Origin: Gluconobacter frateurii
Lineage (GTDB): Bacteria > Pseudomonadota > Alphaproteobacteria > Acetobacterales > Acetobacteraceae
Reading direction: 5' to 3'
Assembly (NCBI RefSeq): GCF_002723955.1
Contig: NZ_BEWN01000002.1
Span: forward strand, 558,001 to 622,000
Length of the DNA: 64,000 nucleotides
Part shown: positions 52,518 through 60,723 of the stretch, one piece after another
Position numbering within the stretch: position 1 is the first letter of the stretch
Layout of the letters: every line of letters starts with the position of its first letter
Program-made: the position numbers and the translations under genes
Notes under the pieces: model-generated
Databases searched by the model: none
Told to the model about the DNA's origin: nothing
What the model saw: only the letters and a program-made list of their open reading frames with translations

Positions 52518-52877
52518 ATGACCGCATCAGTCGTGCTGTATGGCATTAAAGCTTGTGACACCATGAAGAAGGCTCGTGCTTGGCTGGATGAACGGGGTGT
52601 TCCGTACACTTTCCATGACTACAAGAAGGACGGAATTTCTGAGGATGTTCTGAAGGACTGGGTCAGCCAGGTTGGCTGGGACGTTCTCCTCAACAAGGCT
52701 GGCACGACCTTCCGTAAATTGCTTCCTGAGCAGAAGGAAGGCCTGACGGAAGAGCGTGCTGTTGGCCTGATGGTGGCTCAGCCTTCCATGATCAAGAGAC
52801 CTGTGTTGACGCGAGACGGTAAGGTTCTTCGTGTAGGCTTTCGACCAGCGGACTATGAAGAAACGTTTTCGGGCTAA
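52518..52877 (+). CDS. ArsC/Spx-like (YffB-type) thioredoxin-fold protein
   Basis: A 119-residue protein of the ArsC family. YGIKACDTMKKARAWLDERGVPYTFHDYKKDGI is the diagnostic N-terminus, with Cys12 at the position of the redox or regulatory cysteine; it lacks the second CXXC cysteine of Spx. The middle KAGTTFRKLLPEQKEGLTEERAVGLMVAQPSMIKRPVLT is a typical YffB segment (T-x-x-x-K-x-L, PSxIKRPV). YffB-like proteins are glutathione-linked thiol reductases of unclear physiological substrate and are often wrongly called arsenate reductases. It stands alone between two genes on the other strand. Confidence 0.9.
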   Translation: MTASVVLYGIKACDTMKKARAWLDERGVPYTFHDYKKDGISEDVLKDWVSQVGWDVLLNKAGTTFRKLLPEQKEGLTEERAVGLMVAQPSMIKRPVLTRDGKVLRVGFRPADYEETFSG

Positions 52878-52888
52878 GCTGGAAACTT

Positions 52889-53794
52889 TCAGATCGGCAG
52901 GTTCAGCGCTTTGATCTTGCGATGAAGTGTTGAGCGGCTGATTCCCAGCGTGCGGGCGGCCGCACTGACATTGCCCTGCGTCGTCGCCAGAGCAGATCGG
53001 ATGACGTGAACTTCTGCCTTGCGGAAGCTCAGTTCGTCCTCTGAATCCAGAAAATTCATCAGAGCGGGCAGGTGTTCCAGTTCGCCGTCTGGCCAGTGCA
53101 TCCGTACGCGGCTTGAATGCGTGGCACCACGAACATGCCCGTCACGATCCAGAGCCACTAGCGGCGTGGAACTCTCCGCAGCCAGACCAAGGGTAATGAT
53201 GGTTTCGTTCGGGAAAAACTGGCGGAACAGCCGTTCTTCAATCTGGCGTGCCGTGGTGATCATGGTCTCCATCAGCAGGCCCGAAAACGGCATGATGTCA
53301 TTACCGGCGAACGAGCAGATGTTCAGAACACCAGCCAGCTTCCCGCTTGCATTGTAAAGGGGAGCAGCAATTCCGGTCAGGTTCCTGAAGCACAGGCGCC
53401 AGTGCTGGTTTTGTAGCACCATGACGGGCTTTTTTTCCTGAAGACAGGTACCGATACTGTTGGTCCCGGCATTTTCCTCATCCCACAAGGCGCCTGCCTG
53501 AAAGCCCCAGCGGCGACAACCCGTCAGATCCTCCCGGCTTGTCTGCCGGGACAGGACAATCCCATTGGCATCGGCGAGCATCACGGTGAAGCCGAGCGTC
53601 ATGACGAGGGAATGCAGCCGTTCCATTTCCGGCAGCGCATGCTGAATCAGCAATCGCGTCCGGCTGCTGACAAAGCGCAGTTCGGGAGCGCTCAACAGTC
53701 GCGTTTCCCAACGTGCGGCCGGGTCCAGATTGTAGTTGGTCGAGCACCGGATCCATGAGTCGGACAGGCCAGCCTGCGGCGTGATCTTGTTCAT
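52889..53794 (-). CDS. GAF-Fis transcriptional regulator lacking the AAA+ domain
   Basis: A 301-residue protein related to AcoR-type activators. The N-terminal half has the AcoR pattern (SDSWIRCSTNYNLDPA, then VLSRQTSREDLTGCRRWGFQAGALWDEENAGTNSIGTCL) which is a GAF-like sensor, and the C-terminus ends in a Fis-type HTH (AEVHVIRSALATTQGNVSAAARTLGISRSTLHRKIKAL). The central sigma54-interacting AAA+ domain with Walker A/B and GAFTGA loops is absent, so it cannot act as a classical sigma54 activator. The gene is divergent from the PQQ dehydrogenase, with a near-perfect palindrome 55-75 bp upstream of its start. It may respond to a small metabolite and control its neighbours. Confidence 0.87.
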   Translation of the reverse strand: MNKITPQAGLSDSWIRCSTNYNLDPAARWETRLLSAPELRFVSSRTRLLIQHALPEMERLHSLVMTLGFTVMLADANGIVLSRQTSREDLTGCRRWGFQAGALWDEENAGTNSIGTCLQEKKPVMVLQNQHWRLCFRNLTGIAAPLYNASGKLAGVLNICSFAGNDIMPFSGLLMETMITTARQIEERLFRQFFPNETIITLGLAAESSTPLVALDRDGHVRGATHSSRVRMHWPDGELEHLPALMNFLDSEDELSFRKAEVHVIRSALATTQGNVSAAARTLGISRSTLHRKIKALNLPI

Positions 53795-54201
53795 GCCATC
53801 GCTCCGGCCTGCCTAACTGTCTCAGAATTGCGACAGGTGGTGACGATGCAGTCACATTCGGGTGACTGTTGTGTGATTGAGGATGGTCCCCAACAGGATG
53901 CGGCGTGAACAAGGCAACGAGAGCGCAGGGCTGACCGGATCTGGTTATTTCCTCTGGATATCCCGGACCTGAGACAGCTCTCACCTTTCTTATGGAACGC
54001 TTTAGGCGGGAGGTCAGATTTATGGATGAGGAAAAAGCTTTTCAAGGCAGTCATCCGGTCAGCGGGGTCAAGCCTGTGAGCCAGTCTTTCACTCTCGCAC
54101 AAGCATATGGGGCACGGACCATATCCTGCCTCCAGAGCAATTAAGAGAGACAAAATATTTCAGAAAAGATGGTTTTCCATTTTTTGAAGAACAGAGGTGT
54201 C
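53795..54201. other. divergent intergenic control region upstream of the PQQ dehydrogenase
   Basis: No coding frame is believable here; a leftward frame of about 120 codons overlaps the regulator start and reads as unrelated sequence. The stretch contains two inverted repeats: CAGTCAC-N6-GTGACTG at 53849-53868 and TGAGA-cagc-TCTCA at 53970-53983. The right end holds AT-rich sequence, then AGAGGTG before the dehydrogenase ATG. Confidence 0.6.
53849..53868. promoter_or_regulatory. palindrome upstream of the GAF-Fis regulator
   Basis: CAGTCAC (53849-53855) and GTGACTG (53862-53868) are perfect 7-bp arms with the spacer ATTCGG. It lies 55 bp upstream of the regulator start and about 330 bp upstream of the dehydrogenase. 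Its symmetry suggests a dimeric activator or repressor; the adjacent GAF-Fis protein is the natural candidate. Confidence 0.5.
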
Positions 54202-56673
54202 ATGTCTTCTTCTCTCCAGAGGGTGCTCTCGCCAGTAACCTCTATCCTGCTCGCACTTGTCGGGCTTTTCCTGCTGGGCGGGGGCGGTTACCTGCTCGTG
54301 CTCGGCGGATCGTGGTTCTACGCGCTGATGGGCCTTGTCATGCTCATGGCAGCGGCAGTCGGCCTGAAAAGCCCGGCTCAGGCAGGACGCATTTTTGCAG
54401 GCCTGCTGCTGGTCGCGACGATCTGGTCCGTCATTGAAGTCGGTTTCAACATCTGGGGCCTTGAAGTCCGTCTGTTCACGCTGATCGGCATTGCCTGCTG
54501 GATGATGCTGCCATGGGTCTGGCGTTCTGGTGCGTCCTGGATGTCGGACAAGCGTGAACTCGTCGGTTCAGCCGCTATCGCCGTTGTCGCGCTGGTTGCA
54601 AGCTGCTTCACGTCCTACTCGATCGACGGCACGCTGCCTGCTGACCGCATGGCAGCCGCCAATCAGGTCGATGAGACGGGCAAGAACACCCCGGCTTCCG
54701 ACTGGCCCGCATATGGTCGCACGGTTGGCGGTGATCGCTACAGCCCGCTGGGTCAGATCACGCCTGCCAACATCAGCAACCTGAAGCGCGCCTGGGTCAC
54801 CCGTACAGGTGACGTCCAGAAGGCGGACGAAGGCACTGTTGCGGGGCCGGATCAGGGACATGAGTTCAATCTCGAAGTCACGCCGATCAAGGTGGATGAC
54901 ACCCTGTATCTCTGCACGCCGCACAACTGGGTCATGGCCCTGGATGCAGCAACCGGCAAGGTGAAGTGGAAGTTCGATCCGAAGCCTGCTGCTGAAGATC
55001 TGGCGGCCAACGTCTATCTCGCCTGCCGTGGCGTCTCTTACTACAAGGCTCCGGACGACTATACGGCTCCTGATGGCTCCAAGGCCTGCCAGAAGCGTAT
55101 TTTCTCCCCGGTTGGTGACGTTCGTCTCCTTGCTGTCGATGCGGAAACAGGCAAGCCCTGCGAAGACTTCGGCGAGCATGGCTTCATCTCCCTGCGCCAG
55201 TATCTGGGTCATGTGCCCCATGGCTTCCACTTCGTGACGTCTCCGCCGCTGGTGGTGAAGGATCGTGTGGTTCTCGGTGGCTGGATCTTTGATAACCAGG
55301 CGAACTTCGAGCCGTCCGGTGCAATCCGTGCGTTCAACCCGATCTCCGGTGAAATCGAGTGGGCCTGGGACGCTGGTCACAACCCGGAAAACTGGAAGCC
55401 TGGCCCGAACGACGAGCTGACGCGTGACACCCCGAATGCCTGGGGCGTTTACACGGCAGATCCGGACCTCGGCCTGCTGTATATCCCGACGGGTAACTCT
55501 CCGCCGGATAACTGGGGTGGCACACGTCGTCCGTTCGACGATGCAACCTCCAGCGCAACCATTGCTCTCGACATCGAGACGGGTGAGCGTCGCTGGACCT
55601 TCCAGACCGTTCATCATGATCTGTGGGACATGGATCTTCCGATCGGTCCGTCCATGGTTGATCTGCCTGGTCAGAATGGTGAGTCCGTACCGGCTCTGAT
55701 CCAGAGCACGAAGCGTGGCGAGTTTTTCGTTCTGGATCGTCGTACCGGCAAGCCGGTTCCGGGTTATCCGGTTGAGGAACGTCCGGTTCCGACCGCTGGC
55801 GTTGCCGCAGATGACCATGTTTCTCCGACGCAGCCTTTCGCTGTCGGTCTGCCGTCTCTGACGCCGCCTGACCTGAAGGAAAGCGACATGTGGGGCGCGA
55901 CGCTGCTGGATCAGATGATCTGCCGCATCCAGTTCCGTCAGTCCGCGTATGAAGGTCAGTTCACGCCGCCGCATGTTGGCAAGACGACCATCGTCTATCC
56001 GGCATTCTATGGTGTGGTTGACTGGCAGGGTGCGTCTATCGATCCGCAGCGCAAGCTGCTGATCGCCAACGCCAGCTACCTGCCGTTCCGGATCCGTCTG
56101 GAAAAGCGTAACCATGCTGAAGCCTCCGGCATTCTGCCGAAGTGGGACGGTAAGGGTGACAAGCCGGAAGCCAAGGGCGACGCGCTCAGTGTCTCTCCGG
56201 ACTACGGTACGCCTTACATCGCTTACACCAGCCCATGGCTGAACCCGCTTCAGATCCCCTGCAAGGGCCCGGTCTGGGGTACGGTGACTGCGATTGATCT
56301 GGTGACGAAAAAGATCGTCTGGCAGCATCCGGTCGGCACAACGCGCGACACGGGGCCTTTCCGGACGCATAACAACCTTCCGCTTCCGACCGGCATGTAC
56401 AACATCGGTGGCAGTGTGATCACAAAGGGTGGCGTATCCTTCATGGGTGCGACGGCTGACGATTACCTGCGTGCCTTTGATGTCTCGACCGGCAAGGTTA
56501 TCTGGCGTGACCGTCTGCCGGCTGGCGGACAGGCAACCCCGATGTCCTATCAAATGGGCGGGAAGCAGTATGTTTTGATCGCCGCTGGTGGTCATGGGGG
56601 CCTTGGCACCCGCAGCGGTGACTATATCATCGCTTACACGATTGACGGACAGCAGGGCGCAGCCGCGAACTGA
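54202..56673 (+). CDS. membrane-bound PQQ-dependent dehydrogenase, glucose/quinate/shikimate family
   Basis: An 823-residue quinoprotein that oxidises a polyol or sugar in the periplasm and passes electrons to ubiquinone. About five N-terminal helices span residues 10-150, then an eight-bladed PQQ propeller starts at SDWPAYGRTVGGDRYSPLGQIT. Conserved elements are ACRGVSYY, TPNAWGVYTADPDLGLLYIPTGNSPPDNWGG (the catalytic aspartate region), FQTVHHDLWDMDLP and the C-terminal WRDRLPAGGQATPMSYQMGGKQYVLIAAGGH. It is not close enough to settle glucose: the DxxGHVPHGFHFVTSPP and WIFDNQANFEPSG segments differ from typical Gcd. ATG 54202 has AGAGGTG; ATG 54169 is an alternative. An outer-membrane channel gene follows. 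Confidence 0.9.
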   Translation: MSSSLQRVLSPVTSILLALVGLFLLGGGGYLLVLGGSWFYALMGLVMLMAAAVGLKSPAQAGRIFAGLLLVATIWSVIEVGFNIWGLEVRLFTLIGIACWMMLPWVWRSGASWMSDKRELVGSAAIAVVALVASCFTSYSIDGTLPADRMAAANQVDETGKNTPASDWPAYGRTVGGDRYSPLGQITPANISNLKRAWVTRTGDVQKADEGTVAGPDQGHEFNLEVTPIKVDDTLYLCTPHNWVMALDAATGKVKWKFDPKPAAEDLAANVYLACRGVSYYKAPDDYTAPDGSKACQKRIFSPVGDVRLLAVDAETGKPCEDFGEHGFISLRQYLGHVPHGFHFVTSPPLVVKDRVVLGGWIFDNQANFEPSGAIRAFNPISGEIEWAWDAGHNPENWKPGPNDELTRDTPNAWGVYTADPDLGLLYIPTGNSPPDNWGGTRRPFDDATSSATIALDIETGERRWTFQTVHHDLWDMDLPIGPSMVDLPGQNGESVPALIQSTKRGEFFVLDRRTGKPVPGYPVEERPVPTAGVAADDHVSPTQPFAVGLPSLTPPDLKESDMWGATLLDQMICRIQFRQSAYEGQFTPPHVGKTTIVYPAFYGVVDWQGASIDPQRKLLIANASYLPFRIRLEKRNHAEASGILPKWDGKGDKPEAKGDALSVSPDYGTPYIAYTSPWLNPLQIPCKGPVWGTVTAIDLVTKKIVWQHPVGTTRDTGPFRTHNNLPLPTGMYNIGGSVITKGGVSFMGATADDYLRAFDVSTGKVIWRDRLPAGGQATPMSYQMGGKQYVLIAAGGHGGLGTRSGDYIIAYTIDGQQGAAAN

Positions 56674-56690
56674 TCTGACCGCGTTACTGG

Positions 56691-56720
56691 TGGAGCGTGT
56701 CCCTTAGGGGAGACGCTCCA
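56691..56720 (+). repeat. stem-loop after the PQQ dehydrogenase gene
   Basis: TGGAGCGT (56691-56698) and ACGCTCCA (56713-56720) pair, and the intervening TCCC and GGGA extend the stem partially. It starts 17 bp after the dehydrogenase stop, with no T-run. It may slow 3' decay of the dehydrogenase mRNA or act as a weak terminator before the channel gene. Confidence 0.55.
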
Positions 56721-56752
56721 CACTCAATACTTCTCCAGCGGAAATAAATGTC

Positions 56753-57643
56753 ATGGTTCGCACGATCTGGTCCGGAGGGTGTCTCCGGGCCCTGAGTCTC
56801 CTATTGCCCGCGTCATCCCTTCTGCCAGCCGTTGCGGCCCATGCTGCTGATATTCCGCTGGCCATTATTGGCCCGCATGAATATGACCTGCCGGTTGATT
56901 TCAAGCCCTTCAACGTGCTCGTTCAGTACGGAGACGGGAATGCTGCAGGCAGCACTTACGACAGTGGTGGCCGACGTCAGCCGACTGGCGGAAGTCACAC
57001 CTGGGCTGGCATGACCAAATACGTGCACTTCCGTAGCTTTGACGCAATTCCCCATGTTGGATTTGCGTTTGAGGTCATTCAGTCGGAGAGCTTTGTGCTT
57101 TCACAAGGCACGAATTACGGCGGCCTTGGCCCGACCATCGTTGGGCCTGCTGTCTGGTTCAAGCCGAACGCGCACAGCACCTTCGGTATCCAGACCTTCA
57201 TGCAGACGCCAGTTGGCACGCGGGATGCATTGTCACCGAGTTACTGGTCAAACCTGTCGAGCTTCATGTTCGATTATGAATGGAAGCATTTCAGTTTTGA
57301 TGGTGATCTGGGTGCGATCGTAGCCTCGACCAAGCACAAGACTGGCGAACACAGCTATTCGCCGGGAACAGTTTTCCATTCCAACCTGCGTTTCAGTTGG
57401 AAAGCGAGCAAGATTATCGAACCGTTCTTCGCGTTTGACTGGCAGAATACCGCCGGAATGCGCGACAACACGGCGAATAGCTGGGTGAGCGATTCCAGCG
57501 GCCGTGAAGTTGCCCTTGGCGTAGGTGCCATGATCAACATCTCCAAGCGCGTATCCCTGACCGGGCGATACTCTCATTCCGTTGATGGCAGGAACGTGGC
57601 TGAGACGAACGCCTATTACATGAAGCTTGTTTATCTCTGGTAA
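56753..57643 (+). CDS. outer-membrane channel protein of the phenol MetA/SphA type
   Basis: A 296-residue protein with a signal peptide (MVRTIWSGGCLRALSLLLPASSLLPAVAAHA) and alternating hydrophobic strands of a beta-barrel. The pattern LAIIGPHEYDLPVDFKPFNVLVQYG, then WFKPNAHSTFGIQTFMQTPVGTRDA and the ending RYSHSVDG...YYMKLVYLW resembles the transporter-like proteins of the MetA phenol degradation family, which form passive outer-membrane pores. It begins 79 bp after the PQQ dehydrogenase stop, with a stem-loop between, so both could be in one operon. A pore next to a periplasmic dehydrogenase suggests that it admits the dehydrogenase substrate, but family annotation is only moderately secure. 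Confidence 0.75.
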   Translation: MVRTIWSGGCLRALSLLLPASSLLPAVAAHAADIPLAIIGPHEYDLPVDFKPFNVLVQYGDGNAAGSTYDSGGRRQPTGGSHTWAGMTKYVHFRSFDAIPHVGFAFEVIQSESFVLSQGTNYGGLGPTIVGPAVWFKPNAHSTFGIQTFMQTPVGTRDALSPSYWSNLSSFMFDYEWKHFSFDGDLGAIVASTKHKTGEHSYSPGTVFHSNLRFSWKASKIIEPFFAFDWQNTAGMRDNTANSWVSDSSGREVALGVGAMINISKRVSLTGRYSHSVDGRNVAETNAYYMKLVYLW

Positions 57644-57674
57644 ACCTGCCTCTCCCCAGACGGACATTGGGCCG

Positions 57675-58577
57675 TTAGAGACCTAATGTTCGTCGGGCAA
57701 GGCGACAGGCTGCCAGATCCCAGGCGGCACAGCCGACACTTTTGAAGAAAACCGGCCCTTCTGGTTTCTCGTTCCCCGAGAGATAAGCGGCCAGCGGTTT
57801 GACCTCGGCCCAGTCTTTCCCCGCCTGAATGATATCGCCGGCTTCGGACGGCGCACCGATCGGGTCATCTACAATACAGGCGCTTCCGTTGACGATGGTC
57901 GGGCCGATTTCAATCATTTCAGGCCGATAAGCGCCAACGCCGATGACCAGCCGAGAAGAAACCGGAGGCTCGTCGTAGAGGATGCTCCGACTGCTGGTAA
58001 CGGTGATGACGACATCTGGCTCGAAGTATTCCAGATCAGCATTGCGTAGTTGCAGGGCTGGGTATGCGTGGTTTTCTGTAAGGGCACTGACGCGCTCAGC
58101 GGAGCGACCTCGAATATAAATCGTGATACCGGGATAAAGCGTATTCAGGGCCTCAAGATGAGCTTTGGCCTGTACGCCCGTGCCAATGAGAAGAACCGTT
58201 TTCAGATGGGCGGGGCGAAAGCAGTCCAACCCAAGCATGGACATGGCGGCGGTGCGCCGTTCAGTCGTAGCAACCCCGTCCAGCGAGAAAAGAAAACGTC
58301 CGTCGATGGCGTCCATGCAGGTGACCTGACCCTGAATGGCAGGAAGGTTGCGGGTAGCATTGCCATTATAAAGAGTCAGCAGTTTTGTGGTGAGATTGTC
58401 GGGTGCGCAGGCGACCATGGACATGACAGTGCCGGTGCGATCAATCGTCGGAACGACCATGCGTTCAGGGCAGGATATTTGACCTTTGTGATAGTCCACG
58501 ACTGTTTCACGCAGCATTTCCACAAGAGTAGGGAATGGGAGCAGCTTTCGTGTTTCGGCGGCAGTCAAGGTCTTCAT
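57675..58577 (-). CDS. ornithine cyclodeaminase/mu-crystallin family protein
   Basis: A 300-residue protein of the OCD family. LTAAETRKLLPFPTLVEMLRETVVDYHKGQISCPERM is the N-terminal substrate half, and TVLLIGTGVQAKAHLEALNTLYPGITIYIRGRSAERV is the NAD-binding Rossmann part (GxGxQA). The following ITVTSSRSILYDEP and IGVGAYRPEMIEIGPTIV are typical. Members include ornithine cyclodeaminase, alanine dehydrogenase and ketimine reductases, so the substrate is open. It follows the class V aminotransferase on the same strand (75-bp gap), suggesting that the two act in one amino-acid pathway. ATG start at 58577. Confidence 0.88.
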   Translation of the reverse strand: MKTLTAAETRKLLPFPTLVEMLRETVVDYHKGQISCPERMVVPTIDRTGTVMSMVACAPDNLTTKLLTLYNGNATRNLPAIQGQVTCMDAIDGRFLFSLDGVATTERRTAAMSMLGLDCFRPAHLKTVLLIGTGVQAKAHLEALNTLYPGITIYIRGRSAERVSALTENHAYPALQLRNADLEYFEPDVVITVTSSRSILYDEPPVSSRLVIGVGAYRPEMIEIGPTIVNGSACIVDDPIGAPSEAGDIIQAGKDWAEVKPLAAYLSGNEKPEGPVFFKSVGCAAWDLAACRLARRTLGL

Positions 58578-58652
58578 GGGGCACTTTCCTGTTCTCGCTC
58601 AGGAAGGTGCCCCGTCTGGATTTAAAAATGAAGAGGGAGTAGCCCGTTTGGA

Positions 58653-60128
58653 TCAGGCGGCAGCTTTGGGGCGGAAGCGGGCTGTTGAGACATCGCATTC
58701 ATAGGCTTCCGCTACGGAATGCGGATCAAGTGCCAGTTCATCCACGGCATCCAGAATGCGCTCTACCTTGGTGTCATCCATCAGCACGCTGAAGTTCAGG
58801 CGCGTCCAGCCCGGCTTCTCGATTTCCTGACCGGAAAGAATGGCCTGACGGATCGTGTTGGAGGCAGTCTCATCAATATCCAGCAGACGATGGGCGTAGG
58901 GGCCGGCACAGGCACAGCCGCCACGGACCTGAATGCCGTAACGGTCTGACAGCATACGGGTGAAAAGCTGCTGATGGATCAGGCCACCTGTGGCGGTATC
59001 ACGGATCTGGAACGAAAAGATCGGCAGGGCTTTTGCGGTGGCGTGACCCAGAATCCTGATATTCGGATTTTCGCTCCAGCGTGCCATGGCCCGTGCGCGA
59101 AGCTCGGCATTCCGTTCATCCATGAAGCTCTGACCGATCACATCCTTGACGATGAACGCCAGCGCGGCGCGGATATCGCCGATGACGTCCGGTGTTCCGC
59201 TTTCTTCAAGGGCGGCCAGATTGGTCGAATAATCATGGTTCCACGGAGAAACGAATTTGACCGTTCCACCACCCGGAAGCACTGGGCCACAGCGCGTAAC
59301 AGCATCATTGCGAACGATTAGAACACCGGAGGCTGCCGGGCCGCCCATGAACTTGTGGCAGGACACAACAACTGCATCCTTTTCCACGTCTGTGCCCGGC
59401 TTCATGTCGATGGGCAGATACGGGGCAGCGCCTGCATAGTCCCAGATCGAAAGGGCGCCGTGTGTCTTCAGAAGTGCTGTGACGGCGTCCACGTCTGTCA
59501 TGATGCCAGTCACGTTAGAAGCGGCTGAGAACGAGCCGACTTTCAGGCGTCCTTCGTCACAGGACGTCAGGGCTTTTTCAAGAATGGCCAGATCCGGACC
59601 ACCATCCGTGGCTTCCGGGATCTCGATAATTTCGGCTCCACTTTCGCGCCAGGGAAGAATGTTGGAATGATGCTCGTAAGGCCCGATGAAAATAACGGGG
59701 CGGTTGCCAGCCGCACAACGCGCAGGAATTTCCAGCAGGTGTACGAGGCGGTTCAGGCCTGCTGTTGCGCCATTGCCCATGAAGATGGTCGTGAAACGGT
59801 CTTCTGGCGCATGGCAAAAGCGCGCGATCGTGGCTCGGGCAGAATTGCGCATCCGGGTCATATACGCGCCACAGAGCGAGGCTTCGGTGTGGCTGTTGGC
59901 ATAGTAGGGAAGAACTTCGTTCATCACGAAGGTTTCGACCTGAACCAGTGCGCGGCCTGATGCGACGTAATCCGCATAGAGCATCGATTGCACGCCAAAC
60001 GGGCTCATGAACTTCGTACCGTCTCCGAGAACACCTTTGCGCAGGGCATCACGCCCCTTGGCATGCAGGCTCTGCTCAAACTGCGCCAGTGCGGCTGCGC
60101 TGTTCTCAAGACTGCCGATCGTTTCCAT
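58653..60128 (-). CDS. class V aminotransferase / cysteine-desulfurase-like PLP enzyme
   Basis: A 491-residue fold-type I PLP enzyme. The substrate/cofactor run VETFVMNEVLPYYANSHTEASLCGAYMTRMRNSARATIARFC and MGNGATAGLNRLVHLLEIP precede VIFIGPYEHHSNILPWRESG with the conserved HHSN seen in class V enzymes. The Schiff-base lysine is in VVSCHKFMGGPAASGVLIV, and CACAGPYAHRLL near the C-terminus resembles the RVGVHCA/CAGP loop of Csd-type enzymes. It has a longer N-terminus than NifS-like desulfurases. It is upstream of the OCD-like gene and divergent from an Lrp gene, which suggests amino-acid catabolism or an amino-acid lyase rather than iron-sulfur assembly. Confidence 0.85.
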   Translation of the reverse strand: METIGSLENSAAALAQFEQSLHAKGRDALRKGVLGDGTKFMSPFGVQSMLYADYVASGRALVQVETFVMNEVLPYYANSHTEASLCGAYMTRMRNSARATIARFCHAPEDRFTTIFMGNGATAGLNRLVHLLEIPARCAAGNRPVIFIGPYEHHSNILPWRESGAEIIEIPEATDGGPDLAILEKALTSCDEGRLKVGSFSAASNVTGIMTDVDAVTALLKTHGALSIWDYAGAAPYLPIDMKPGTDVEKDAVVVSCHKFMGGPAASGVLIVRNDAVTRCGPVLPGGGTVKFVSPWNHDYSTNLAALEESGTPDVIGDIRAALAFIVKDVIGQSFMDERNAELRARAMARWSENPNIRILGHATAKALPIFSFQIRDTATGGLIHQQLFTRMLSDRYGIQVRGGCACAGPYAHRLLDIDETASNTIRQAILSGQEIEKPGWTRLNFSVLMDDTKVERILDAVDELALDPHSVAEAYECDVSTARFRPKAAA

Positions 60129-60238
60129 GCTGCCTGGTCCTTCCCTGATCCGATGAACAGAAAATATCTCACCGAATTGGCAAAAACCGCACCTTTCTTG
60201 TAGACGAAAACAGAGTTTGTGTTGTCATTTAATCTATT

Positions 60239-60700
60239 ATGAGCAGAATTATCGATCAAACGGATCGCGCTATCCTCCGCATCCTCCAGAAGCAGGGTAC
60301 GCCGTCCCAGCGGGAACTGGCCGAACAGGTTGGTCTGTCCCAGAATGCCTGCTGGCGTCGCCTGAATGCCTTGCGGGAGAGTGGAATCATCAGTCATGAT
60401 ACCGTGCGCCTCAATGCGCAGGCGCTCGGGCTGACCTTGACGGTGTTTGTCCTGATGCGGACGCGCCATCATTCACGCGAATGGTTCGAAACGTTCCGCA
60501 ACGTGGTCGTTTCGATTCCAAACATCGTTGATTTTTACCGGATTGCCGGTGAGTATGATTACCTTCTCAAGGTCGTGGCCTGTGACATGAACGATTTCGA
60601 TCGTGTCTATCAGCAGATCATCAGCAAGGTCGAGCTGGATGCCATTACTTCCTACATGACCATGGAAGCCCTGGCGGATAACAGGGATCTTCCGGTGTGA
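60239..60700 (+). CDS. Lrp/AsnC family regulator
   Basis: A 153-residue regulator. Residues 1-55 hold the HTH (DQTDRAILRILQKQGTPSQRELAEQVGLSQNACWRRLNALRESGII), and the rest is the ligand-binding RAM/AsnC domain (VFVLMRTRHHSREWFETFRNVVVSIPNIVDFYRIAGEYDYLLKVVACDMNDFDRVY). It is divergent from the class V aminotransferase/OCD genes by 110 bp and followed after 23 bp by an amino-acid permease. This placement strongly suggests that it senses an amino acid and controls both sides. No clear ribosome site precedes ATG 60239; the leader is AT-rich. Confidence 0.93.
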   Translation: MSRIIDQTDRAILRILQKQGTPSQRELAEQVGLSQNACWRRLNALRESGIISHDTVRLNAQALGLTLTVFVLMRTRHHSREWFETFRNVVVSIPNIVDFYRIAGEYDYLLKVVACDMNDFDRVYQQIISKVELDAITSYMTMEALADNRDLPV

Positions 60701-60723
60701 CAGACCACTGACAGGGACATTTC

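Noticed and set aside
53791-54153. Leftward frame of about 120 codons in the gap before the PQQ dehydrogenase
   Set aside because: Overlaps the start of the GAF-Fis regulator, has odd composition and no ribosome site; the region behaves as a divergent control region with palindromes.
54568-56595. Leftward frame of 675 codons opposite the PQQ dehydrogenase
   Set aside because: It is rich in Arg, Thr and His, has no recognisable motif or ribosome site, and mirrors the codon pattern of the dehydrogenase gene.
54202-56673. Naming the quinoprotein gcd (glucose dehydrogenase)
   Set aside because: Family membership is clear, but glucose, quinate, shikimate and cyclitol enzymes share these motifs, and several loops look different from classical Gcd.
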